Assembly (NCBI RefSeq): GCF_013426975.1 | Contig: NZ_JACCPY010000003.1 | Location: forward strand, 62,001-126,000 | Origin: Sphaerotilus sulfidivorans | GTDB lineage: Bacteria > Pseudomonadota > Gammaproteobacteria > Burkholderiales > Burkholderiaceae_C | Length of the DNA: 64,000 bases | Direction: 5' to 3' | Shown: one piece after another, positions 8,993 through 17,799 of the stretch | Layout of the letters: every line of letters starts with the position of its first letter | Numbering within the stretch: the first letter of the stretch is position 1 | Position numbers and translations under genes: made by a program | The notes under the pieces: generated by a model | What the model was told of the DNA's origin: nothing | Database searches by the model: none | What the model saw: the letters and a program-made list of their open reading frames with translations, nothing else

Positions 8993-9035
8993 GTCGGGTT
9001 TTGTTGCGCATGCTCTTTCTCGCGAGGAATCCAAG

Positions 9036-9689
9036 ATGAACGTCGAACAGGCCCGTTTCAACATGATCGAGCAGCAGATCCGTCCGTGGGACGTGCTCGA
9101 CCCGTCCGTGCTGTCGCTGCTGGCCGTCGTCAAGCGCGAGGACTTCGTTCCGGCCGCGCACCGCGCCGTCGCCTTCATGGACCTGGAAGTGCCGCTGCCC
9201 GGCGGCCAGGTCATGCTCGCCCCGCGCGTCGAGGCCCGCCTGCTGCAGGAGCTGGGCCTGCTGCGCCACGAGAAGGTGCTGGAAGTCGGCACCGGCTCGG
9301 GCTTCATGGCCGCGCTGATGGCGCACAAGGCGCAGACGGTCGTCACCTACGAGAAGCGCGCCGAGCTGGCCTCGCTGGCGCGCGAGAACCTGCGCCATGC
9401 CGCGATCATGAATGTCGAGGTCCGCCAGGGCGACGGCTCGAACGGCGACGCCGGCCGCGGCCCCTGGGACGCGATCGTGCTGTCGGGCTCGGTGGCCGAA
9501 GTGCCCGAGGCGCTGCTGCAGCAGCTCAAGGTCGGCGGCCGCCTGGTGGCCATCGTCGGCGCGGAGCCGGTGATGCGCGCGCTGCGCATCCGCCGTGTCA
9601 GCGAGCGCGAGTTCCGCACCGAGGTGCTGTTCGACACCGTCGCGCCGCGCCTGGAAGGCTTCGCCAGCCCGAGCACCTTCGCCTTCTGA
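9036..9689 (+). CDS. pcm: Protein-L-isoaspartate O-methyltransferase
   Basis: Cytosolic SAM-dependent enzyme that methylates isoaspartyl residues in damaged proteins so they can revert. The protein has 217 aa. The SAM-binding glycine-rich loop VLEVGTGSGFMAAL lies at about residues 82-95, followed by the acidic VTYEKRAELA and the GPWDAIVLSGS strand. The N-terminal NMIEQQIRPWDVLD is typical of the proteobacterial branch. ATG 9036 is chosen because GAGGAAT lies upstream; an in-frame ATG at 8958 lies inside the RND gene. A rhodanese gene follows 40 bp downstream. Confidence 0.88.
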   Translation: MNVEQARFNMIEQQIRPWDVLDPSVLSLLAVVKREDFVPAAHRAVAFMDLEVPLPGGQVMLAPRVEARLLQELGLLRHEKVLEVGTGSGFMAALMAHKAQTVVTYEKRAELASLARENLRHAAIMNVEVRQGDGSNGDAGRGPWDAIVLSGSVAEVPEALLQQLKVGGRLVAIVGAEPVMRALRIRRVSEREFRTEVLFDTVAPRLEGFASPSTFAF

Positions 9690-9729
9690 TCCTGCCGCCC
9701 TTCCCGATCTCTCCTCTGGAGTCCGCACG

Positions 9730-10071
9730 ATGCAGCAGCTTGCCGTGACCCGCCTGGCCGAACAGGTGCAGGCCCTCGTCGCCGAAGGGCGCGCGCCGCT
9801 GCTGCTCGACGTGCGCGAGCCCTGGGAGATCGCGACCGCCTCGCTGTCGCTGCCGGGCGCGCAGCGGCTGGACATCCCGATGCAGCAGATCCCGGGCCGC
9901 CTGGCGGAGATCGATCCGCAGCGTCCGGTGCTCGCGCTGTGCCATCACGGCATGCGCAGCCTGCAGGTCGCGCTGTTCCTCGAGCGGCAAGGATACCCCT
10001 GTACGTATAACATCACGGGAGGGATCGACGCCTGGTCACGCCAGGTCGATCCGACCGTGCCGCTGTACTGA
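9730..10071 (+). CDS. Single-domain rhodanese-like protein
   Basis: Small cytosolic sulfurtransferase-like protein of 113 aa. A single rhodanese domain carries LLLDVREPWEIATASL near the N-terminus and the active-site loop CHHGMRS, with the persulfide-forming cysteine at 71, then YNITGGIDAWSRQVD at the end. The C-terminus DPTVPLY is common among single-domain rhodaneses of the GlpE/PspE kind. Sulfur donor and acceptor cannot be inferred. It sits between pcm and tolC and is probably cotranscribed with them. Confidence 0.88.
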   Translation: MQQLAVTRLAEQVQALVAEGRAPLLLDVREPWEIATASLSLPGAQRLDIPMQQIPGRLAEIDPQRPVLALCHHGMRSLQVALFLERQGYPCTYNITGGIDAWSRQVDPTVPLY

Positions 10072-10097
10072 GATTGCCGACTCCCTGCGAGGAAACC

Positions 10098-11450
10098 ATG
10101 AGCCTGCCGACGCCCCCCGCCCTGTTCAAGACCCTGCGTCTGCCGCTGCTGCTGACCGCACTGGCCGCCACGCTAGCCACGCCGCTTGCAGGTGCGCAGA
10201 GCCTGAAGGAGCTGCACGAGCTCGCGCGCGGCCATGACGCGGCCTTCCTGGCCGCACGGGCCGGCGCCGAGTCCGCGCGTCACCGCAGCGCCCAGGCCGA
10301 GGCCCTGCAGCGCCCCAATGTCGGACTGCAGGGCAGCTATACCCGCTCCAGCTCGGACACGCCGCTGTACGACTCGCGCAGCAACACCGCCGCCACCGTC
10401 GGCCTGTCGGCCACGCAGACGCTGTTCAATCGGCAGAACACGCTGACCATCGACAAGGCCCGGCGTGCGCTCGACCTGGCCGAGGCCGACCTGAACAGCG
10501 CCGAGCAGGACCTGACGCTGCGGGTGGCACAGGCCTATTTCGATGTGCTGATCGCGCAGGACGCGCTCTCGACCGCCCGCGCCTCCAAGACCGCCATCGG
10601 CGAGCAGCTGGCCTCGGCCAAGCGCAACTTCGAGGTCGGCACCGCGACGATCACCGACACCCGCGAGGCCCAGGCCCGCTTCGATCTGGCCACCGCCCAG
10701 GAGATCGCCGCCGACAACGAGCTGCGCACCCGACGCCTGGCGCTCGAGCAGCTGGTCGGCCGTGCCGATCTGAAGCCGCTGGGACTGAAGCCGGCCACCG
10801 CGCTGCCGCTGCCCGGCGAGGGCATCGAGTCCTGGGTCGAAAAGACCGAACAGAGCCCGAGCGTGCGCAAGGCCCGTCTGGCCCATGAGATCGCGAAGCT
10901 GGAAACCCGCCGCACCCAGGCCGGTCACCTGCCGACGGTCGACCTGCAGGGCCAGCTGGCCAGCACCAACAACCGCGGCTCGGGTGCGCTGTCGGCCGGT
11001 GGCGCCGGCACCACCACCAGCAACTCGATCGGGGTCACCGTCAGGATGCCGCTCTACACCGGCGACGCGATCCAGAACCAGGTCCGCGAGGCGCTGGCGC
11101 TGGAAGAGAAGGCACGCAACGACCTGGAAGCTGCCCGCCGCGGCGTGGCCCAGGCCACGCGGCAGCTCTTTCTCGGCGTGCAGTCGGGTGCCGCCCAGGT
11201 GAAGGCGCTGGAGGCGGCGGAAACCTCGTCGCGACTGGCGCTCGACGCGACCAAGCTGGGCTACAAGGTCGGCGTGCGGGTCAATCTGGACGTGCTCAAT
11301 GCGCAGACCCAGCTCTACTCGACCCAGCGCGATCTGGCCCGGGCACGCTACGAGGTGCTGCTCAACAGCCTGCGGCTGCGCCAGGCCGCCGGCACGCTGA
11401 ATCCGGCCGACATCGACGCGGTCAGCGCCCTGCTCGGCACGAGCCGCTGA
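10098..11450 (+). CDS. tolC: TolC-family outer membrane efflux channel
   Basis: Outer-membrane factor of 450 aa forming a trimeric channel for RND pumps or type I secretion. A signal peptide is predicted with cleavage after residue 33 (LAGAQS). The two-fold repeated helical structure is visible: LRVAQAYFDVLIAQDALSTA with LASAKRNFEVGTATITDTRE in the first half, and TRQLFLGVQSGAAQVKALEA with LDATKLGYKVGVRVNLDVLN in the second. Start ATG 10098 follows CGAGGAAACC. The last 29 bp overlap the convergent waaA. It is the obvious partner for the RND adaptor and permease upstream. Confidence 0.92.
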   Translation: MSLPTPPALFKTLRLPLLLTALAATLATPLAGAQSLKELHELARGHDAAFLAARAGAESARHRSAQAEALQRPNVGLQGSYTRSSSDTPLYDSRSNTAATVGLSATQTLFNRQNTLTIDKARRALDLAEADLNSAEQDLTLRVAQAYFDVLIAQDALSTARASKTAIGEQLASAKRNFEVGTATITDTREAQARFDLATAQEIAADNELRTRRLALEQLVGRADLKPLGLKPATALPLPGEGIESWVEKTEQSPSVRKARLAHEIAKLETRRTQAGHLPTVDLQGQLASTNNRGSGALSAGGAGTTTSNSIGVTVRMPLYTGDAIQNQVREALALEEKARNDLEAARRGVAQATRQLFLGVQSGAAQVKALEAAETSSRLALDATKLGYKVGVRVNLDVLNAQTQLYSTQRDLARARYEVLLNSLRLRQAAGTLNPADIDAVSALLGTSR

Positions 11451-12792
11451 GTTCGGCCGGCTTCGGGTCCAGCAGCGCCACCAGGCGCGCGGCCATGCGG
11501 GCCGCCGCCCCCTGGTCGGCCGCCACCGAGCCCAGCGCGGCCTGCCGCGCCGCCGCCTGAGCTTCGGCGTCGTCTGCCAGCGACAGGGCCTGCTGCACCG
11601 CCTGGTCCAGGTCCGGGACCTGGAAGGCCGCACCCGCCGCCAGCGCCCGCGCCACCGGCTGGGCAAAGTTGAAGACATGCGGACCGGCCAGCACCGGGCA
11701 GCCGCAGGCGGCCGCCTCGATCAGGTTCTGCCCGCCCAGCGGCGCGAAGCTGCCCCCCAGCAGCGCCACATCCGCGCAGGCGTAATAGGCCGGCATCTCG
11801 CGCATCGAGTCGCCCAGCCAGACATCGGCATCCCGGGCCAGAGCGCCCGGCCCGGTGCCGGCCCAGCTGCTGCGCCGCACCAGCGTCAGGCCGCTGGAGA
11901 TCACGCTGGCGCCGACCTCGTCGAAGCGCTGCGGATGACGCGGCACCAGCAGCAGCAGCGGCCGAGGCTGCGAGGGCGCACGCTGCGCCAGCACCGCACG
12001 CCAGGCCGCCAGCAGCGGCTCGTCCTCGCCTTCGCGCCAGCTCGCAGCCAGCACCACCGGCCGCGCCAGACCGGCACGCCAGCTCAGCCCGGTGGCCAGG
12101 AGCGCCGGCGATGGCTGCAGGTCGTATTTCAGATTGCCGCAGATCTCGATCGCCGCCTCCGGCGCACCCGCCCGGCGCAGCCGAGCGGCATCGTCCACCG
12201 TCTGGGCCAGCACGGCGGTGAAGGCGCGCGCCGCCGGTCGGAGCAAGGCATCGAAGCGCAAGGACTGGCGCAGGCTTTTCTCCGACAGCCGCGCATTGGC
12301 CAGCACGACCGGCACGCCGGATTGCCGCGCCGCATGCAGCAGCGCCGGCCAGACCTCGGTCTCCATCAGCACACCCAGCGCCGGACGATGGCGCTGCAGG
12401 AAACGGCGGGTCGCGCCAGGCGTGTCGAGCGGCAGCCAGCGCAGGGCATCGCCCTCGCGCAGCAGCGCGGTGCCAGCCTCGCGGCCGGTGGCGGTGCCGT
12501 GGGTCAGCAGCAGGCGCAAGTCCGGACAGACCTGGCGCAGGGCCTGGATCAGCGGCTCGGCCGCACGGGTCTCGCCCAGCGAGACCGCATGCAGCCACAG
12601 CGCGCCCGGCCGCACCGGCTCGCCCAGGCCGACACGCTCGGGCAGCGCTGCGCGGTAGAGCGGCTCCTGGCGCGCGCGCCACAGCAGTCGCCCGATCAGC
12701 AGCGGCAGCAGCAGGCGCATCAGCTGGCCATAGCCCGTCAGCGCCAGACGCTCGCGCAGCGACAGACCCGGATGCGGTCGCGGCGCGTTCAC
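11422..12792 (-). CDS. waaA: 3-deoxy-D-manno-octulosonic acid (KDO) transferase
   Basis: Inner-membrane-associated glycosyltransferase that adds KDO from CMP-KDO to lipid IVA during lipopolysaccharide core synthesis. The 456-aa protein has an N-terminal hydrophobic anchor (MRLLLPLLIGRLLW), then the GT-B family features LWLHAVSLGETRAAEPLI, LMETEVWPALL, FGSFAPLGGQN-like GGSFAPLGGQNLIEAAACG and GPHVFNFA. The start is GTG 12792, whose GTGA overlaps the waaC stop, implying translational coupling. The 3' end overlaps tolC by 29 bp in convergent orientation. Confidence 0.9.
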   Translation of the reverse strand: MNAPRPHPGLSLRERLALTGYGQLMRLLLPLLIGRLLWRARQEPLYRAALPERVGLGEPVRPGALWLHAVSLGETRAAEPLIQALRQVCPDLRLLLTHGTATGREAGTALLREGDALRWLPLDTPGATRRFLQRHRPALGVLMETEVWPALLHAARQSGVPVVLANARLSEKSLRQSLRFDALLRPAARAFTAVLAQTVDDAARLRRAGAPEAAIEICGNLKYDLQPSPALLATGLSWRAGLARPVVLAASWREGEDEPLLAAWRAVLAQRAPSQPRPLLLLVPRHPQRFDEVGASVISSGLTLVRRSSWAGTGPGALARDADVWLGDSMREMPAYYACADVALLGGSFAPLGGQNLIEAAACGCPVLAGPHVFNFAQPVARALAAGAAFQVPDLDQAVQQALSLADDAEAQAAARQAALGSVAADQGAAARMAARLVALLDPKPAELSGSCRAGR

Positions 12793-13796
12793 GGCGCCAC
12801 CTGCCGCCAGGCCTGCTCGACCTGCTCCAGCGTCGGCGGCTCGCCGGCGGTCGCGCCCTCGACGCTGAGCTGGTGGCGATGGCCGTGCTCGGGCTGCGGC
12901 CCGGTGCGCCAGGAGGTCGGGAAGTTGTAGAGCTGCAGATGCACCCGGTCGAGCGCCACCGCCAGATGCGACAGCCCGCTGTCGACGCCGACCACCGCCT
13001 GCGCGGCGCCGAAGCGGTCGACGATCGCGTCCAGGCTCATCTTCGGCCACAGCGTGCAGTGCGCGTCACCGAGGGCCGCGGCGATGCGCGCGGCCCGTGC
13101 GGCCTCGACCGCGTCGGCCTGGGGCAGCGCCAGATGCCAGCCCTCCCCGACCCGGCGCCGGCCGAAGTCGATCCAGTGCGACTCGGGCCAGAGCTTGTCG
13201 TCGCGCGAGGTGCCGTGCACCAGCACCATCAGCGGCCGCGCCGGATCGGGCCGGGTCGCGGCCTGCAGCCCGAAACGCGGCGGCGTGTCGATCGCGGTGC
13301 CGAAGGCCTCGGCGCAGAGACGGCGCGAGCGGTCGACCACATGGATGCGCGGCGCGATCTCGATCGGCCGGTCGGCCACCCAGCGGGTCGGCGCCTCCCA
13401 GCCGGAGCCGTCGGTGCGGTTGCCCAGCGCGTAGCGCAGGCCGCCCGGCGCCATTCGCGTCGACAGCACGACCAGCGCCGACTTGGTCAGCCCCTGCAGG
13501 TCGACCACCGCGTCATAGGCCTGCGCACGCAGCCGCTCGCGGAACTGCTGCTTCTCGCGGCGGACCTCGGCGCCCCACCAGCGCTTGCGCCAGCGCCGCT
13601 GCGCGCACTCGATGACCTCGCCGATGCCCGCCACCCGGCGCACCAGCGGCGCAAAACCGGGCTCGACCACCCAGTCGATGTGCGCGCCGGGGTGACGCGC
13701 ACGCAGGTCCGCCACCACCGGCATCGCGTGGATCACGTCGCCCAGGGACGACAGCTTGACGATCAGGATGCGAGGTTCGGCAGGCAGCAGGGCCAT
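12789..13796 (-). CDS. waaC: Lipopolysaccharide heptosyltransferase I
   Basis: GT9-family enzyme that adds the first heptose to KDO2-lipid A. The 335-aa protein opens with ILIVKLSSLGDVIHAMPVV, a hallmark of the family. VDLQGLTKSALV, MVLVHGTSRDDKLWPESHW and VVGVDSGLSHLAVALD (nucleotide-sugar site) follow. I take ATG 13796 as the start; the codon before it is TTG. The stop shares 4 bp with the waaA start. The manB gene upstream on the same strand is separated by 36 bp, so the three may be cotranscribed. Confidence 0.92.
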   Translation of the reverse strand: MALLPAEPRILIVKLSSLGDVIHAMPVVADLRARHPGAHIDWVVEPGFAPLVRRVAGIGEVIECAQRRWRKRWWGAEVRREKQQFRERLRAQAYDAVVDLQGLTKSALVVLSTRMAPGGLRYALGNRTDGSGWEAPTRWVADRPIEIAPRIHVVDRSRRLCAEAFGTAIDTPPRFGLQAATRPDPARPLMVLVHGTSRDDKLWPESHWIDFGRRRVGEGWHLALPQADAVEAARAARIAAALGDAHCTLWPKMSLDAIVDRFGAAQAVVGVDSGLSHLAVALDRVHLQLYNFPTSWRTGPQPEHGHRHQLSVEGATAGEPPTLEQVEQAWRQVAP

Positions 13797-13832
13797 CAAC
13801 GACAGTCTTTCGGCGGCGCAGGCAGGGACGCA

Positions 13833-15227
13833 TCAATGCGCCGCGGCCTGCACCTCCGCCTCGGGCATCACCTTGCGCAGCGCCGCCATGAAGTCATGCT
13901 GGATGCGCTCCAGCGCTTCGGGCGTGTGTCCCTCGAACCGCAGCACCAGCACCGGCGTGGTGTTCGAGGCGCGGATCAGGCCGAAGCCGTCCGGATAGTC
14001 GCCGCGCAGACCGTCGATGGTACCGATTTCGGCGCCGGGAAAGTCGGCCTGCGCCACCAGTTGCGCCACGACCTCATGCTGGTTGCCCGCCGGCACCGGC
14101 ACATTGAGCTCCGGCGTGGAGTAGCTGGTCGGCAGCGCGTTGAGCACCGCGCTCGGATCCGCATGGCGCGACAGGATCTCCAGCAGGCGCGCGGCGGTGT
14201 ACATCGCGTCGTCGAAGCCGTACCAGCGCTCGCCGAAGAAGATGTGGCCGCTCATCTCGCCGGCGATCGGCGCGCCCGTCTCCTTCAGCTTGGCCTTGAC
14301 CAGCGAGTGGCCGGTCTTCCACATCATCGGCACGCCGCCCGCCTCGCGGATCGCCTGCGGCAGACGCTGCGAGCACTTCACGTCATAGATGATGGTGGCG
14401 CCGGGGTTGCGCGACAGGATGTCCTGCGCGTAGAGCATGATCTGGCGGTCCGGGAAGATGTTCTGGCCGTCGGCAGTGATCAGGCCCAGGCGGTCGCCGT
14501 CGCCGTCGAAGGCCAGACCGAGGTCGGCCTCGGTCGCGCGGACCACCTTGATCAGGTCGGCCAGGTTCTCCGGCTTGGACGGATCGGGATGGTGGTTGGG
14601 GAAGTCGCCGTCGACGCGGCTGTACAGGTCGATGACCTCGCAGCCCATCGCCTTCAGGATGCCCGGTGCCGAGGCGCCCGGAATGCCGTTGCCCGAATCG
14701 ACGACGATCTTCAGCGGCCGGCTGATCCTGCAGTCACCCAGGATGCGGGCGGTGTATTCAGGCAGGATGTCCAGCGCCGCGATCGTGCCCGGCTGTGCGG
14801 CCAGCGAGTAGTTCTCGGCTTCCATGCGCTGACGCAGGCGCTGGATCGACTCGCCATGGATCGCCACGCCACCGAGCACCATCTTGAAGCCGTTGTAGTC
14901 CTTCGGGTTGTGGCTGCCGGTGACCTGGATGCCGCTGCGGCAGCCGATCTCGCCGCGGGTGGCCGCGACGTAGTACAGCATCGGCGTGGTGACCGCGCCG
15001 AGGTCGATCACGTCCAGACCGGTGGCGGCCAGGCCGCGCATCAGCGCCGCGCTCAGCGACGGACCCGACACCCGACCATCGCGGCCGACCGCGACCACCT
15101 TCTCGCCGAGCGCGACGGCCTCGCTGCCGAAGGCACGGCCGAGATGCTCGGCGAACTGCTCATCGAGCGCCTGTCCGACGATGCCGCGGATGTCATAGGC
15201 CTTGAAGGCGGAAGCGGTGACTTGCAT
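13833..15227 (-). CDS. manB: Phosphomannomutase/phosphoglucomutase
   Basis: Cytosolic alpha-D-phosphohexomutase interconverting hexose 6- and 1-phosphates, supplying GDP-mannose and/or UDP-glucose for surface polysaccharides. The 464-aa protein has all four domains: FKAYDIRGIVG at the N-terminus, phosphoserine Ser105 in VTGSHNPKDYNG, the metal loop FDGDGDRLGLI, GEMSGHIFF for sugar recognition and the C-terminal RASNTTPVLVLRFEG phosphate site. It resembles the dual-specificity AlgC type. Start 15227 (MQVTASAFKAYD) is preferred over an in-frame ATG at 15272, which overlaps a likely -10 box. Confidence 0.88.
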   Translation of the reverse strand: MQVTASAFKAYDIRGIVGQALDEQFAEHLGRAFGSEAVALGEKVVAVGRDGRVSGPSLSAALMRGLAATGLDVIDLGAVTTPMLYYVAATRGEIGCRSGIQVTGSHNPKDYNGFKMVLGGVAIHGESIQRLRQRMEAENYSLAAQPGTIAALDILPEYTARILGDCRISRPLKIVVDSGNGIPGASAPGILKAMGCEVIDLYSRVDGDFPNHHPDPSKPENLADLIKVVRATEADLGLAFDGDGDRLGLITADGQNIFPDRQIMLYAQDILSRNPGATIIYDVKCSQRLPQAIREAGGVPMMWKTGHSLVKAKLKETGAPIAGEMSGHIFFGERWYGFDDAMYTAARLLEILSRHADPSAVLNALPTSYSTPELNVPVPAGNQHEVVAQLVAQADFPGAEIGTIDGLRGDYPDGFGLIRASNTTPVLVLRFEGHTPEALERIQHDFMAALRKVMPEAEVQAAAH

Positions 15228-15270
15228 GGAGATAGCGGGGCCAGGCCCGGAGTTGATAGAAAGCTCAGGC

Positions 15271-15276
15271 ATTGTA
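15271..15276 (-). promoter_or_regulatory. Possible -10 element for manB
   Basis: TACAAT on the minus strand, 5 of 6 match to TATAAT, 43 bp before the chosen manB start and downstream of the tRNA terminator. No clear -35. It overlaps the alternative upstream ATG, which argues against that ATG being used. Confidence 0.35.
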
Positions 15277-15358
15277 GGCAGCACCACGCTCCTCACCACC
15301 CCCGAGTCCCTGGTTTTCCCTGAAGAAGCCGGAAGGCATCACGCGCCAATGGAAAAAT

Positions 15359-15396
15359 GTAAAAAGAAAAAGCCTGTTCACTTGCATGAACAGGCT
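15359..15396 (-). terminator. Rho-independent terminator of the tRNA operon
   Basis: Perfect 10-bp stem (AGCCTGTTCA at 15371-15380 with TGAACAGGCT at 15387-15396) and a 6-nt loop. On the minus strand it is followed by TTTTTCTTTTTAC. It lies 10 bp past the last tRNA-Asp, so it ends the tRNA transcript and insulates manB. Confidence 0.9.
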
Positions 15397-15405
15397 TCTG
15401 AATTT

Positions 15406-15482
15406 TGGCGGAGTGGACGGGACTCGAACCCGCGACCCCCGGCGTGACAGGCCGGTATTCTAACCGACTGAACTACCACTCC
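15406..15482 (-). tRNA. tRNA-Asp (GTC), copy 1
   Basis: Complete 77-nt tRNA with encoded CCA. Acceptor stem GGAGTGG/CCACTCC, anticodon loop CTGTCAC giving anticodon GTC, T-loop TTCGAGT. It is the last gene of the operon in transcription order and identical to copies at 15701 and 15984. Confidence 0.97.
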
Positions 15483-15532
15483 GCGTCGGTGACGTTTAGC
15501 GCCTGATTGCTCAGGCCAAGTATCGTCAAACT

Positions 15533-15608
15533 TGGCGACCCCTAGGGGATTCGAACCCCTGTTACAACCGTGAAAGGGTCGTGTCCTAGGCCTCTAGACG
15601 AAGGGGTC
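15533..15608 (-). tRNA. tRNA-Glu (TTC), copy 1
   Basis: Complete 76-nt tRNA with encoded CCA. Acceptor stem GACCCCT/AGGGGTC, anticodon loop CTTTCAC giving TTC, T-loop TTCGAAT. It is identical to the copies at 15880 and 16111. The 50-nt spacer to tRNA-Asp contains a small GCCTGA/TCAGGC hairpin, perhaps a processing site. Confidence 0.97.
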
Positions 15609-15618
15609 AAAGAGAATT

Positions 15619-15694
<76 letters not shown>

Positions 15695-15700
15695 AAATTT

Positions 15701-15777
15701 TGGCGGAGTGGACGGGACTCGAACCCGCGACCCCCGGCGTGACAGGCCGGTATTCTAACCGACTGAACTACCACTCC
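15701..15777 (-). tRNA. tRNA-Asp (GTC), copy 2
   Basis: Same 77-nt sequence as copy 1, with encoded CCA. Six nt separate it from tRNA-Ala copy 1. Its spacer to the next tRNA-Glu is a distinct 102-nt sequence that shares only the first GCGTCGGT with the other Asp-Glu spacers. Confidence 0.97.
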
Positions 15778-15879
15778 GCGTCGGTCCGTGACTTCAGGCT
15801 TGCGCCCCAAGCGTCATGGAAACTTGTACTGCATCGCATCGATCTGCCGGCATCGCCGCTCATGAAGCTGGATCATGAG

Positions 15880-15955
15880 TGGCGACCCCTAGGGGATTCG
15901 AACCCCTGTTACAACCGTGAAAGGGTCGTGTCCTAGGCCTCTAGACGAAGGGGTC
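15880..15955 (-). tRNA. tRNA-Glu (TTC), copy 2
   Basis: Same 76-nt sequence as copy 1, with encoded CCA and anticodon TTC. It belongs to the middle Asp-Glu pair, whose spacer is not part of the 203-bp duplication. Confidence 0.97.
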
Positions 15956-15983
15956 ATCGGACAGATCGATATCACGAAATTCT

Positions 15984-16060
15984 TGGCGGAGTGGACGGGA
16001 CTCGAACCCGCGACCCCCGGCGTGACAGGCCGGTATTCTAACCGACTGAACTACCACTCC
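15984..16060 (-). tRNA. tRNA-Asp (GTC), copy 3
   Basis: Same 77-nt sequence as copies 1 and 2. It starts the second copy of the 203-bp Asp-spacer-Glu block. Confidence 0.97.
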
Positions 16061-16110
16061 GCGTCGGTGACGTTTAGCGCCTGATTGATCAGGCCAAGTA
16101 TCGTCAAACT

Positions 16111-16186
16111 TGGCGACCCCTAGGGGATTCGAACCCCTGTTACAACCGTGAAAGGGTCGTGTCCTAGGCCTCTAGACGAAGGGGTC
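16111..16186 (-). tRNA. tRNA-Glu (TTC), copy 3
   Basis: Same 76-nt sequence as the other two tRNA-Glu copies. Its spacer to tRNA-Asp copy 3 differs at one base from the spacer of block 1. Confidence 0.97.
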
Positions 16187-16224
16187 TGTGTCCTTCGCGA
16201 CTTGAATCTCGAAACGCTTTGCTG

Positions 16225-16300
<76 letters not shown>

Positions 16301-16383
16301 ATTCAGGACCATCACTGGTCGACTCCGGACTTCAATTGCTTGCTGTCTTTCGTCAGGCGTCTCGTCGTTCAAGCGAGAATGAG

Positions 16384-16412
16384 ATTATGTGATGAACTCA
16401 AACGCTTTGCAA
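16384..16412 (-). promoter_or_regulatory. Promoter of the tRNA operon, inside the 3' end of gltX
   Basis: On the minus strand: -35 TTGCAA (16407-16412), 17-bp spacer, -10 CATAAT (16384-16389), 4/6 and 5/6 matches. The -35 lies in the last gltX codons. It would give a leader of about 76 nt before tRNA-Ala. The element is part of an AACGCTT/AAGCGTT inverted repeat at 16401-16417. Confidence 0.65.
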
Positions 16413-17792
16413 GCGTTTCAGCACAATATTTTTTTCGAACAGCGCGAGGACCGCATCGACCGACGGCGTCTGGGCGCGGCCGCACACCAGGACACGCAGC
16501 GGGATGGCCAGCTGCGGCATCTTGATCTTCAGCTCGCCGATGACGGCCTTGATGGCGGCGTTGATCGCCGCGGCGTCCCAGGTCTCGAGCGCGGCCAGCC
16601 GGTCGCGCAGCTGGACCAGCGCCGGGCGCGACACTTCATTGAGGTGCTGGGCCAGATCCGCCTCGGAAGGCTGCACGTCGACGAAGTAGATCGACAGCCA
16701 GTCGGCCAGCTCGACCGTGGTGCTGCAGCGGTCCTTGAACAGCGCGCACATCGCCGCCAGACGCTCGTCGGCCACTGCCGTGATGCCGCGCCGGCCGAGC
16801 TGCTCGGCCACCAGGCCGGCCAGCACCGCGTTGTCGCACAGCTTCATGTGCTGGGCGTTCACCCAGCGCATCTTGGTCTCGTCGAACTGGCTGGCGCTGC
16901 GGCCGAGGTGGTCGAGGTTGAACCACTCGACCAGCTGCTCGCGGCTGAAGATCTCGTCGTCGCCGTGGCTCCAGCCCAGACGCGCCAGGTAGTTGACGAC
17001 CGCCTCGGCCAGATAGCCCTCGTCGCGGTACTGCGTCACCGGCTTGGCACCGCGGCGCTTGCTCATCTTCTCGCCCTGCTCGTTCAGCACGGTGGGCAGA
17101 TGCGCGTAGACCGGCGGCTCCTTGCCAAGCGCGCGGAAGACATGGATCTGGCGCGGCGTGTTGTTGACATGGTCGTCGCCGCGGATCACATGGGTGATGT
17201 CCATGTCGATGTCGTCGACCACGACGCAGAAGTTGTAGGTCGGCGTGCCGTCGGGGCGCGCGATGACCAGATCGTCGAGCTCGTCGTTGCTGATCTCGAT
17301 GCGGCCCTTGACCTTGTCTTCCCAGACCACCGAGCCGCCCTGGGGCGTCCTGAAGCGCAGCACGGGCTTCACGCCTTCGGGCACCGGCGGGAGCACCTTG
17401 CCCTCTTCCGGGCGCCAGGTTCCGTCGTAGCGGGGCTTTTCCTTGCTGGCCATCTGGCGCTCGCGCAGCGCGTCGAGCTCGGTGGTGCTCATGTAGCAGG
17501 GATAGACCCAGCCCTGCTCGACCAGCTGAGCCAGGACCGCCTTGTAGCGGTCCATGCGCTGCATCTGGTAGAACGGGCCCTCGTCGTGGTCGAGGCCGAG
17601 CCACTTCATGCTCTCGATGATCACGTCGACGGCTTCCTGCGACGAGCGCTCGACATCGGTGTCCTCGATGCGCAGCACCAGGCTGCCCTTCTGGGAACGC
17701 GCCCAGGCCCAGGGATAGAGGGCCGAGCGGATGTTGCCGAGGTGGATGAAGCCGGTCGGGGACGGTGCGAAACGGGTGCGGACTTGGGTCAT
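16398..17792 (-). CDS. gltX: Glutamyl-tRNA synthetase
   Basis: Class I aminoacyl-tRNA synthetase charging tRNA-Glu, 464 aa. The HIGH-type motif is HLGN at 17-20 in [12 protein letters not shown]; the KMSKS-type motif is KMSKR at 242-246. LRIEDTD and [13 protein letters not shown] are typical. The gene starts 7 bp after metZ ends and is followed by the operon containing three tRNA-Glu genes, whose promoter overlaps the end of gltX. Readthrough from gltX into the tRNAs is possible, since no terminator lies between. Confidence 0.96.
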   Translation of the reverse strand: MTQVRTRFAPSPTGFIHLGNIRSALYPWAWARSQKGSLVLRIEDTDVERSSQEAVDVIIESMKWLGLDHDEGPFYQMQRMDRYKAVLAQLVEQGWVYPCYMSTTELDALRERQMASKEKPRYDGTWRPEEGKVLPPVPEGVKPVLRFRTPQGGSVVWEDKVKGRIEISNDELDDLVIARPDGTPTYNFCVVVDDIDMDITHVIRGDDHVNNTPRQIHVFRALGKEPPVYAHLPTVLNEQGEKMSKRRGAKPVTQYRDEGYLAEAVVNYLARLGWSHGDDEIFSREQLVEWFNLDHLGRSASQFDETKMRWVNAQHMKLCDNAVLAGLVAEQLGRRGITAVADERLAAMCALFKDRCSTTVELADWLSIYFVDVQPSEADLAQHLNEVSRPALVQLRDRLAALETWDAAAINAAIKAVIGELKIKMPQLAIPLRVLVCGRAQTPSVDAVLALFEKNIVLKRLQSV

Positions 17793-17799
17793 GGGGAAC

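Noticed and set aside
5384-9346. Very long open frame antisense to the RND permease (over 1300 codons)
   Set aside because: It is a by-product of high GC third positions on the opposite strand. The translation is His/Arg/Ala/Gln-rich with no domain, while the plus strand has a full RND transporter.
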